From Pseudoprimorskyibacter insulae (GTDB lineage Bacteria; Pseudomonadota; Alphaproteobacteria; Rhodobacterales; Rhodobacteraceae): a stretch of DNA of 64,000 nt. A program made the translations under genes and the position numbers. The stretch covers positions 1,036,943 to 1,100,942 of the forward strand of contig NZ_OMOJ01000001.1 in NCBI RefSeq assembly GCF_900302505.1, given 5' to 3'. Shown in pieces: positions 36,148 to 43,804 of this stretch. The stretch's first letter is position 1. Every line of letters starts with the position of its first letter. The notes below the pieces were generated by a model that saw nothing but the letters and a program-made list of their open reading frames with translations, had not been told where the DNA came from and made no database searches.

Positions 36148-36945
36148 TCACAAAGCGTAAGTCACAGTCAGCCCATCATAGGCTGGGACGATATGGTCGG
36201 GCGTTTCGGCGGCCACGGCGTCATAATCGAGGTCGATATGCATATTGGTCAGCACCGCGCGGCGGCAGGCGATCCGGTCGATCCATTCCAGCGCCAGCGC
36301 GAGGTGGCTGTGGGTTGGATGCGGGGTGCGGCGCAGCGCGTCGATGATGAAACAGTCCAGCCCCTGAAGCGTAGGCCAGACATCGTCGGGGATTTTCACC
36401 ACATCGGGCAGATAGGCCAGATTGGCCACGCGGAACCCCAGCGCGTCGATGCTTCCGTGGTTGACGCGAAATGGCGTCAGCTCAATCGGGCCGCCCGCGC
36501 CGTCGATGGTGAAGGGGCCACGAATGGTGTGCAGGTTCAGGATTGGCGGGTAGGGGCTGTCTTCGGGCTGGACGAAGGCATAGCCAAAGCGCGACAGCAG
36601 ATCGTTTTGCGTATCGCCATCGGCCCAGACGGGCAGGCGTTGGCGCATGTTGAACACGATCTGGCGCAGATCGTCGATACCGTGCACATGGTCGGCATGG
36701 CCATGAGTGTAGACCACCGCATCAAGCCGACCCACGCCCGCGTCGATCAGTTGTTCACGCATGTCCGGGCCGGTATCGACCAGAACCGTGGTGGTGCCGG
36801 TGTCCGATTCCCGTTCGATCAGAAGCGAGCAGCGGCGGCGGCGGTTCTTGGGGTTGGTCGGGTCACAATCCCCCCAATGGCCACCAATCCGGGGCACACC
36901 GCCGGAGGAGCCACAGCCAAGAATGGTGAACCGCAGTTCGTTCAT
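36148..36945 (-). CDS. MBL-fold hydrolase, PhnP-like
   Basis: A 265-residue metallo-beta-lactamase-fold protein with the motif THGHADH (H81, H83, D85, H86), a start TILGCGSSGGVPRIGG and CDP...NRRRRCS, as in PhnP phosphoribosyl cyclic phosphodiesterase. There is no phn operon here. It overlaps tatD by 4 bases, an arrangement seen across alphaproteobacteria. Its housekeeping substrate is not known. Confidence 0.89.
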   Translation of the reverse strand: MNELRFTILGCGSSGGVPRIGGHWGDCDPTNPKNRRRRCSLLIERESDTGTTTVLVDTGPDMREQLIDAGVGRLDAVVYTHGHADHVHGIDDLRQIVFNMRQRLPVWADGDTQNDLLSRFGYAFVQPEDSPYPPILNLHTIRGPFTIDGAGGPIELTPFRVNHGSIDALGFRVANLAYLPDVVKIPDDVWPTLQGLDCFIIDALRRTPHPTHSHLALALEWIDRIACRRAVLTNMHIDLDYDAVAAETPDHIVPAYDGLTVTYAL

Positions 36946-37745
36946 GCAGCCGCCTTGTACTGAGTGACCTTGGAAAACAGCCGTTCGAAATTCGCCTCGG
37001 TCTGGGCGGCGAAGGCCTCATAGCTGAGGCCGAACACCTCGGCCCCGACTTTGGCGGTGTGCACGGTATAGCCCGGCTCATTGCGTTTGCCGCGATAGGG
37101 AGGCGGGGCAAGGTAGGGGCTGTCGGTTTCGACAAGGATGCGGTCCACCGGGGCGGCGGCGAAGATGTCGCGCAGGTCCTGGCTTTTGGGGAAGGCGGCA
37201 ATGCCCGACATCGACAGGTAGAACCCCAGATCCAGCGCGGCGCGGGCCAGTTCCGCCGATGAACTGAAGCAATGCATCACGCAGGAATAGGGCTTGGCCT
37301 TGTAGCCTTCGGTCAGGATGCGGGCCATATCGTCATCGGCGGCGCGCGAATGGATGATCAGCGGCAGGCCGGTTTCCTGCGCCGCCTCGATATGGATGCG
37401 CAGCGAGGTTTTCTGCACCTCGGCGCTATCGGCGGTATAGTGATAATCCAGTCCGGTTTCGCCGATCCCGACGAATTTGGGGTGCTGCGCCATGGTGACC
37501 AGATCGTCCACCGTTACGGGGGGATGTTTGGCCGCGCTCATGGGGTGGATGCCCGCGGCAAAGAACACCGGATCATGGGCCTCGGCGATGGCTTTGACGG
37601 TGTCCAGCTGGTGCAGCTTGGTGCAGATGGTGACCATCCGGTGGACGCCTGCGGCAACCGCGCGGGCAATCACGTCGGCGCGTTCGTCGTCGAAGTCGGG
37701 GAAATCCAGATGGCAATGGCTGTCGGTGATCACGGCGTTGGTCAT
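36942..37745 (-). CDS. tatD: TatD family metal-dependent hydrolase
   Basis: A 267-residue TatD DNase-fold protein. HCH (H10/H12), GIGETGLDYH (E96), IIHSR (H132) and ETDSPYL supply the metal site. Proposed roles are 3'-5' exonuclease, RNA quality control and D-amino-acyl hydrolysis. It follows holB and overlaps the PhnP-like gene. Confidence 0.94.
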   Translation of the reverse strand: MTNAVITDSHCHLDFPDFDDERADVIARAVAAGVHRMVTICTKLHQLDTVKAIAEAHDPVFFAAGIHPMSAAKHPPVTVDDLVTMAQHPKFVGIGETGLDYHYTADSAEVQKTSLRIHIEAAQETGLPLIIHSRAADDDMARILTEGYKAKPYSCVMHCFSSSAELARAALDLGFYLSMSGIAAFPKSQDLRDIFAAAPVDRILVETDSPYLAPPPYRGKRNEPGYTVHTAKVGAEVFGLSYEAFAAQTEANFERLFSKVTQYKAAA

Positions 37746-37820
37746 GCGTGGCCCTTGGCAAAGTCGAAATTCGGGGCGTGCGTCCGGTATCTAGGATGCA
37801 GCGGGCAGCGTCAAGGCAGG

Positions 37821-38942
37821 CTAGGCCGTGGCTTGGCTAAAGGCTTTGAGGACATCAAAAATCAGGCTTGCCGGATCGACATTCACCGCCTGACCATGGC
37901 GCAGCTTGTCGCCAGAGGACTGCGCCAGTTCGGCCCATTTGCGGCCAAGCTGCGGATTGGGGGCCAAACGGGCCATTACGGTGCTTTCATGCGGGGCGGC
38001 CTGCACCTGTGGCGGGTGGCCGGTCACGCCCGTGCGGGCCAGCCGCGCCAGCGCCACATCAATCAGGCCAAGCAGCAGATCGAACTGGGCCTCTTTGCCG
38101 CGACCGGCGGTCATCTCGGCCAGTGCCAGCGCGCGGGGGCGGTCGAGGTTGGGCAGGGTGCCAAGCGTGTCGATCAGCGCGGAATAGAGGCGTAGCCCGT
38201 CCAGATTGTTGATGCGGATCGCCTCGCCGACAGATCCGCCGGACAGTTCCGCCAAGGCCCGTGCCTGCGCGGGATCGGGTGTGCAATCGGCAGCGGCCAG
38301 CGCGGCGGCCATGTCCTCGGCGCCAAGCGGGGCCAAGCGCAGCATCCGGCAGCGCGACCGGATCGTCGGCAACAGGCGCGAGGGTTGGTGACTGATCAGC
38401 AGCAGGGTTGACCGGGCGGGCGGTTCTTCCAGCAGTTTCAGAATAGCATTGGCTGCGTTTGGGTTCATCTCATCCGTCGTATCGACGATGACAACCCTGC
38501 GCCCCCCTTCGGCGGCGCTGAGCGAAAAGAAGCCCTTGAGCTTGCGAACCTCTTCGACGGTGATCTGGGTTTTCAGGCGCTTGGTCTTTTCGTCATAGGG
38601 GCGGCGCAGCGCGAAAAGCCCCGGTTCCGCCCCGGCCATCATGCGGCGGGCGACGGGGTGTTCAGGGTCAATATCCAGGGTCGTGGGCGGGGGCGGCGCG
38701 CCGAATAGTCCGTCATCTTCGATCAGCGGGGTGGCCAGCAGAAACCGCGCGATGCGCCATGCCAGCGTGGCCTTGCCAACCCCGCGCGGGCCCGCGATCA
38801 GCCAGCCATGGTGCAGCCGGTCCGAGGCATAGGCCTGCAAGAACGTCTGTTCTGCCTCAGATTGGCCAAGCAGTTGCGCGGTTTCACGCGGATGCGGCGC
38901 GCCTTCGACGCGGTCCGGTTGGGGCAGATCGTCCGTGCTCAT
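37821..38942 (-). CDS. holB: DNA polymerase III delta-prime subunit
   Basis: A 373-residue clamp-loader subunit. The AAA+ N-domain has GPRGVGKAT (P-loop) and a VVIVDTTDEM / LLEEPP region, and SRC in the arginine-finger helix. The zinc-binding cysteines of E. coli delta-prime are not present. It overlaps tmk by 4 bases, a common order. Confidence 0.93.
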   Translation of the reverse strand: MSTDDLPQPDRVEGAPHPRETAQLLGQSEAEQTFLQAYASDRLHHGWLIAGPRGVGKATLAWRIARFLLATPLIEDDGLFGAPPPPTTLDIDPEHPVARRMMAGAEPGLFALRRPYDEKTKRLKTQITVEEVRKLKGFFSLSAAEGGRRVVIVDTTDEMNPNAANAILKLLEEPPARSTLLLISHQPSRLLPTIRSRCRMLRLAPLGAEDMAAALAAADCTPDPAQARALAELSGGSVGEAIRINNLDGLRLYSALIDTLGTLPNLDRPRALALAEMTAGRGKEAQFDLLLGLIDVALARLARTGVTGHPPQVQAAPHESTVMARLAPNPQLGRKWAELAQSSGDKLRHGQAVNVDPASLIFDVLKAFSQATA

Positions 38943-39565
38943 GCCAGATGAGCCTGCACAGTTGCCAGAACGTCGACGGCGACGTCTTCGGGCGCGCGTG
39001 CGCCGTCGATCACGCGGAAGCGACTGGCGAATTCTTCAGCCAGTGCCAGAAAGCCCGCCCGCATTTTCTGCTGAAGGCCAAGGCCGAAATCTTCGAACCG
39101 TTCTTCGGCGGTCTGGCGGGCTTTGGCCCGGCCAAGCGCCTTTTCGGGGTCCATGTCGATCAGCAGCGTCAGATCGGGTTCCTGCCCGATCATCAGGTTG
39201 TGCAGCGTGTCCACCTTACCGCGTAGATCGCCCCGGCTGAGGCCCTGATACATGCGCGTGCTATCGGCGAAGCGGTCGCAGATCACCACCTTGCCTGCCG
39301 CGATGGCGGGGCGGATCGTGCGTTCCAGATGGTCGCGCCGCGCGGCGGTGAACAGCAGCAATTCGGTTTCCGCAGACCAGCGGTCGGGATCGCCTTGCAG
39401 GACCAGCGCGCGGATTTCCTCGGCCCCGGCGCTGCCGCCCGGCTCGCGGGTCAGAACGACCTCATGCCCGGCGGCTTGCAGCGCTTCGGCCAAAAGGCGG
39501 GCCTGCGTGGATTTGCCGGAACCGTCGATGCCTTCGAAACTGATGAACAGGCCTGTGCCGGTCAC
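38939..39565 (-). CDS. tmk: Thymidylate kinase
   Basis: A 208-residue dTMP kinase. P-loop FEGIDGSGKST, the DRF motif in ICDRFADST and LID-like residues are present. It makes dTDP for DNA synthesis and overlaps both holB and the D,D-carboxypeptidase gene by 4 bases. Confidence 0.96.
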   Translation of the reverse strand: MTGTGLFISFEGIDGSGKSTQARLLAEALQAAGHEVVLTREPGGSAGAEEIRALVLQGDPDRWSAETELLLFTAARRDHLERTIRPAIAAGKVVICDRFADSTRMYQGLSRGDLRGKVDTLHNLMIGQEPDLTLLIDMDPEKALGRAKARQTAEERFEDFGLGLQQKMRAGFLALAEEFASRFRVIDGARAPEDVAVDVLATVQAHLA

Positions 39566-40734
39566 GACGCGCCCTCAGCCGGGCCATCCTGAAGGCGGCG
39601 CAGCAAGACTTTGCTGGCGGTGCTGACACGGCTCAGAAAGCCGCCCTTGGCCACATCGGTCGCCGCCACCAGTGGAAAGCGCTGTTCCGGTAGGCCATCG
39701 GGGCGCAGCACCAGATCGGCCAGTTTTTGACCCTTGGCGATCGGCGCGGGCAGGGGGCTGGTGTAGATCACTTCGCCCTGGATCTGGCTACCGCCCATCG
39801 CGGGCAGCAGAACCACAAGATCCTGCGCCGTGGTCAGCCCGACCTTGGCGCTTTGCCCCATCCAGACCTCGGCATTGGCGATGATCGTCCCGGCCTTGGC
39901 AACGGTGTTCTGGCTGAACTGACGGAAGGACCAGTTGACGATGGCTTCGGCTTCTTCGGCGCGGGCCTGTTGGCTTTGCAGACCCGAGAAGGCAAAGATC
40001 ACCCGACGGTCGCCCTGTTTGGCCGATCCAACCAGACCATAGCCCGCTTCCTGCGTGTGGCCGGTTTTCAGCCCATCCGCGCCAATTCCCAATCCCAACA
40101 AGGGGTTGCGGTTGCGCACGTTCTGCGGGGCGCGGCCATCAAATGGAAATTCTTTCTCCGAGAACATCGAATAATATTCGGGGAAGTCTTCGATCAGGTG
40201 GCGTGCCAACAAGGCCAGATCGCGCATCGACATGCGTTGGCCGGGGTCAGGCCAGCCGTTGGAATTGGCGAATTGCGAACTGGTCATGCCCATTTGCTGC
40301 GCCCGGCGGGTCATCAGCGCGGCAAACCCGGCCTCGGTGCCATCGGGGCTAAGGGCCTCGGCGATGACCGCGCAGGCATCGTTGCCCGACAGAACGATGA
40401 TGCCGCGCAGCAGATCCTGCACGCGCACGCGGTCGGTCGTATCCAAAAACATGGTCGAGCCGCCATAGGACATGGCGTGGCTGGACACCGGAAGACGTTC
40501 CTCAAGCGACAGACGCCCGTCACGGATCGCCTCAAACGCCACATAAAGCGTCATCAGCTTGGACATCGACGCCGGCGGAAGGGGTGCATCCGCGTCCTTG
40601 GCCAAAAGCACCGTGCCCGTCGTCACATCGATCACAAAAGCCGCTTTGGCGCGGGTGTCGAACGCTGCGGCATGTGATGCCAAAAGCGCCGTAAACAGCA
40701 GTGCGATGAACGGGCGAAGGACGGTTTTGACCAT
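39562..40734 (-). CDS. D-alanyl-D-alanine carboxypeptidase (penicillin-binding protein 5/6 type)
   Basis: A 390-residue S11 peptidase with a signal peptide ending AAA (about residue 24). The three motifs are SMSK (S56, K59), SGN and KTG. A C-terminal PBP5-like domain follows. It trims the terminal D-Ala of muropeptides in the periplasm. Start 40734 was chosen because it gives a proper signal peptide. The SPOR lipoprotein gene upstream is likely cotranscribed. Confidence 0.93.
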   Translation of the reverse strand: MVKTVLRPFIALLFTALLASHAAAFDTRAKAAFVIDVTTGTVLLAKDADAPLPPASMSKLMTLYVAFEAIRDGRLSLEERLPVSSHAMSYGGSTMFLDTTDRVRVQDLLRGIIVLSGNDACAVIAEALSPDGTEAGFAALMTRRAQQMGMTSSQFANSNGWPDPGQRMSMRDLALLARHLIEDFPEYYSMFSEKEFPFDGRAPQNVRNRNPLLGLGIGADGLKTGHTQEAGYGLVGSAKQGDRRVIFAFSGLQSQQARAEEAEAIVNWSFRQFSQNTVAKAGTIIANAEVWMGQSAKVGLTTAQDLVVLLPAMGGSQIQGEVIYTSPLPAPIAKGQKLADLVLRPDGLPEQRFPLVAATDVAKGGFLSRVSTASKVLLRRLQDGPAEGAS

Positions 40735-40756
40735 GGCTTTGGGATCCCTTCCTGTA

Positions 40757-41638
40757 TCAGTTGCTAACGGTGTAGGCGTCGGCAAAGCCCTGCGCCTTGA
40801 CCTGCTTCATCAGGGTGTTCACTTCAGATTTGCTCTGGGCGGGGCCGACCAGAACGCGCCAGAAGGTTTTGCCCTTTGACGTCTGTTTCTTCACCGTCGG
40901 CACCATACCCGCCTGACGCATCGCCGTGGCGGTGTTGTTGGCGTTCTGTTCGACGCTGAAAATGCCGATCTGAATAAAGGGCTTGGCTACGTTTCCGCTG
41001 GCGGCCGGGGCAGGGGCCGCCGGTTTGGGCGCGGCGGGGGCCGGGGCGTCCAGTGCCGCCGTAGCGGTTGCCGCCAGATCATCAATCGTGACAGTTTCAA
41101 TATCGCTGGGCGCATCCAGCGCGCCGGTCAGCTGCGGTTCAGGTGCGGCGGGGGGCGGCGTTTCCTGCACCACCTCGCGGCGCAGCGCGACCACGCTCAG
41201 CGATGCGGGCGCACCGGCCAGCATATCCAGCGCGGCGGCGGCATCCGATGACACCTGAATGCGCGGCCCCGGCGTTTCGCGTTCGCGGCGGAACAAGGCA
41301 CCGATCACGTATTTGCCATTGCCTTCGTTGCGCACGATCACGCGCTCAGGTTCCTTGACATCCGGGTGCGCGACCCAGACACCGCCCAAGGACGGGCGTC
41401 CGTCCCATAGGCCTTTTTCCTTGGCTTCGAAAATCTCGGGTGCTTCGACATCGCGTTCTTCGCCTGCCGATGCGTTGCTAGTCCCCGCTGCGCCCTCTTC
41501 GGACACTTCGGGTTTCTTGGCCAAAAAGCCCGGCATTTCCATGCCCTGACAGCCTGCCAGCAGAAGGCAAACCATTGCCGTTCCTGCCAGTTTCTGACCC
41601 ATCCTGCCCCGGAAAAGAGCTTCGCCCTGTCCGCTCAT
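40757..41638 (-). CDS. SPOR-domain lipoprotein
   Basis: A 293-residue protein. The lipobox LLAGC (about residue 35) makes an outer-membrane or periplasmic lipoprotein. An Ala/Pro-rich linker precedes a SPOR domain (about 215-290), which binds denuded peptidoglycan at the septum. RlpA-like features are visible in the middle (PSLGGVWVAHP). Start 41638 has AAGGGG 6 bases upstream. 41602 is an alternative. Confidence 0.85.
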   Translation of the reverse strand: MSGQGEALFRGRMGQKLAGTAMVCLLLAGCQGMEMPGFLAKKPEVSEEGAAGTSNASAGEERDVEAPEIFEAKEKGLWDGRPSLGGVWVAHPDVKEPERVIVRNEGNGKYVIGALFRRERETPGPRIQVSSDAAAALDMLAGAPASLSVVALRREVVQETPPPAAPEPQLTGALDAPSDIETVTIDDLAATATAALDAPAPAAPKPAAPAPAASGNVAKPFIQIGIFSVEQNANNTATAMRQAGMVPTVKKQTSKGKTFWRVLVGPAQSKSEVNTLMKQVKAQGFADAYTVSN

Positions 41639-42048
41639 TGCTTGCCCCTTGCCTGTGCGCCAGCCCGGCCTGTTTGTCATTCGTGGCCTTGCGACCGATT
41701 GCCTGCGGTTTTGTCCGGCGCCATCCCAATCACTGCGGCGAAGTTTATCCACTTGCGGCGCACAAGAAAACCCTGCGCAACCGCGTCGGCGGATTTTCCC
41801 GCAGTGCGCCGCGTCTTGCCAGTTGGATGAGCATATTTGGTCATCAGATCCCTTTGGGGGCGGGAAATGGGTGCCGCGCGCACTTTTGGGCAGAAGCGGC
41901 AACCTCTGCCGCCTCTTTGCCAGGGATTGCAGGGGCTTAGCATTTAGGCACGTTTCGCGGTGCCGATTGTCTTGGGGGTGCAGACTGTTGCGGGCCGGGC
42001 CTTGCGACCGTCCGACAAGGCCGTGGATTCATTTGAAAAGGAGACCCC
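41639..42048. other. 410-bp region with no recognised gene
   Basis: It lies between the SPOR gene start and the small ORF at 42049. It should hold the promoter of the dac/SPOR run. Short ORFs occur on both strands but none has a convincing start or any known motif. Confidence 0.5.
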
Positions 42049-42186
42049 ATGGCCAACCTGCCCGTCGCAACCCCGAACGAATTGGCAGATTATCTGGTCA
42101 ACACCTTCTGGGAAGAGGTCGATTTCTACTCCACAGGTTTGAACACGTCTGAGCTTCTCGGCTCGGTTCAATTCTACGATCTTTGA
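42049..42186 (+). CDS. 45-residue ORF, possible fragment of a serralysin-like N-terminus
   Basis: A 45-codon ORF with an excellent ribosome site (AAAGGAG) before its ATG. The N-terminal half (ATPNELADYLVNTFW) resembles the start of M10 serralysin-type secreted proteases of Rhodobacterales. The protein then ends early with no catalytic domain. It is either a genuine small protein or the remnant of a lost protease gene next to tRNA-Ser. The match is from memory of the family and is weak. Confidence 0.4.
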   Translation: MANLPVATPNELADYLVNTFWEEVDFYSTGLNTSELLGSVQFYDL

Positions 42187-42279
42187 TCCTTTGACAGCGG
42201 CCGCGCAGTTTCAGCCCTTGCACCCTGCGCAGCCTCGCGCTACGAACCCTCACCATCTGGCAGGGCGTCGCCCGCCTGC

Positions 42280-42369
42280 GGAAGTGTGGCCGAGTGGTTT
42301 AAGGCTCTGGTCTTGAAAACCAGCGTGCGGGAAACCGTACCGTGGGTTCGAATCCCACCGCTTCCGCCA
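42280..42369 (+). tRNA. tRNA-Ser, anticodon TGA
   Basis: A 90-nt type II tRNA: acceptor GGAAGTG pairs with CGCTTCC, the anticodon loop is CTTGAAA (TGA, reading UCA), a long variable arm follows, T-loop TTCGAAT is present, and 3' CCA is encoded. Confidence 0.97.
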
Positions 42370-42378
42370 GTTTACCCA

Positions 42379-43296
42379 TTATCCTTGCGCCAGCCACAGA
42401 TAAGCCCCGTAGCCGGTCAACAGCGCCATGCCCGTTTTGCGGCCGATGGTGGGGCGGGTTAGCAGGAGGGCGGTTAGTGTTGCGGTCACCACGATCAAGA
42501 CCGGCAAGTCAAAGCGCAGGAAGCGGTTTGCCACAGGGATTGGCGACAGGATCGCTGTGACGCCAAGGATGCCAAGGATGTTGAAGATGTTCGAGCCGAC
42601 GATGTTGCCGATGGCAATCTCGGACTGGCGGCGCAGGGCGGCGACGAGCGAGGTTGCAAGCTCGGGCAGGGAGGTGCCGATGGCGACGATGGTCAGGCCG
42701 ATATAGGCCTCGGAAACGCCATGCGCGCGGGCAATGTTGACGGCGCCGTCGACCAGAAACCGTGCGCCGAACATCAACGCCAACAGCCCGCCCGCGACCC
42801 ACAGACCTGCGCGCCACAGGGGCATAATGGTGATTTCCACGTCCTCGGCGGCTTCGCTATCAGAGCTGCGGTAAGCCCAGATCAGATAGGCGACCAGCCC
42901 GGACAGAAGCGCCACGCCATAGATGAACCCGATGGACCCGGCCCAGAACGGCACGATCAGTGCCAGGGTCGCAAGCATCATCACTGTGGTGTCGCGCCCC
43001 AAGGTGCCAGCCGCTACGCGGATCGGCCAAATCAGGGCCGAGACACCGACGATCAACAGGATGTTCCCGATGTTGGAGCCGACGATATTGCCAACCGCAA
43101 TGTCCGGCACGCCCTTCATGGCCGCATCGACCGAGACCAGCATCTCGGGCATCGAAGTGCCAAAGCCGACGACCGTCAGACCAATCAGCAACGGGGGCAG
43201 GCACAGCCGCGCTGCGATGGCGATTGCGCCGCGCACCAGCGCCTCGCCGCCTAGGAACAGGCCAACAAGGCCAGCGGCAATCAGAATATAGTCCAT
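42379..43296 (-). CDS. Calcium/sodium antiporter (YrbG/CaCA family)
   Basis: A 305-residue membrane protein with two inverted halves, each carrying the alpha-repeat motif (GFGTSMPEML near residue 46; AIGTSLPELATS near 209) plus GNIVGSNI twice. It exchanges cations across the inner membrane, probably Ca2+ for Na+ or H+. It stands next to genes for Ca-binding RTX proteins, which may be coincidence. Confidence 0.93.
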   Translation of the reverse strand: MDYILIAAGLVGLFLGGEALVRGAIAIAARLCLPPLLIGLTVVGFGTSMPEMLVSVDAAMKGVPDIAVGNIVGSNIGNILLIVGVSALIWPIRVAAGTLGRDTTVMMLATLALIVPFWAGSIGFIYGVALLSGLVAYLIWAYRSSDSEAAEDVEITIMPLWRAGLWVAGGLLALMFGARFLVDGAVNIARAHGVSEAYIGLTIVAIGTSLPELATSLVAALRRQSEIAIGNIVGSNIFNILGILGVTAILSPIPVANRFLRFDLPVLIVVTATLTALLLTRPTIGRKTGMALLTGYGAYLWLAQG

Positions 43297-43804
43297 TTAG
43301 GCCCCGGTCGCGTTTGATTGGGTTGAAAAGGAAAAGAGCGCGTTGGTGATACGAGCTGACGCTCTGGATGCAAGGTCTTTGGTCCGCATATGGGCGGGCA
43401 TGAAGATCAGTCCTTGAGTGCCGAGGCGGTTGGCAGAGACGCCCTCGGAACAAGCCGACATCACGACACAGCGTCGTCAGCGGGGCCCGGCTTGTTGGAT
43501 CACACGTGGGGGTGCGACGAAGGGGCAACAAGGACCGGCTACGAATTATTTTCGGCGGTGTCTGCGGGCTGCGTTCCGCGCTTGGTGTCTTGCGGGACTT
43601 GCGTGCGCTTGCGCCTACAACGATAGCTGCTTCAATTTTGCAAGTGTTTGGGAAACCTAAATATATGGGCGCTCAAGTGTCCGATATTCCCAAGGTTTGT
43701 GAAAAACCAAAATGAATTGACACATATCATGATGAGAATTTGGGACTCCTAGTAAAATTGGAATGTGTTCAACGGGAGCACGGTTTGATGACTGGGAGGG
43801 GCAA
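43297..43804. other. 508-bp region upstream of the first RTX gene
   Basis: No convincing gene is present. The last 150 bases are clearly more AT-rich than neighbouring DNA and contain TTGACA at 43717-43722, a possible -35 box, without a clear -10 partner. The ribosome site GGGAGGGG for the RTX gene lies at its 3' end. Confidence 0.55.
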
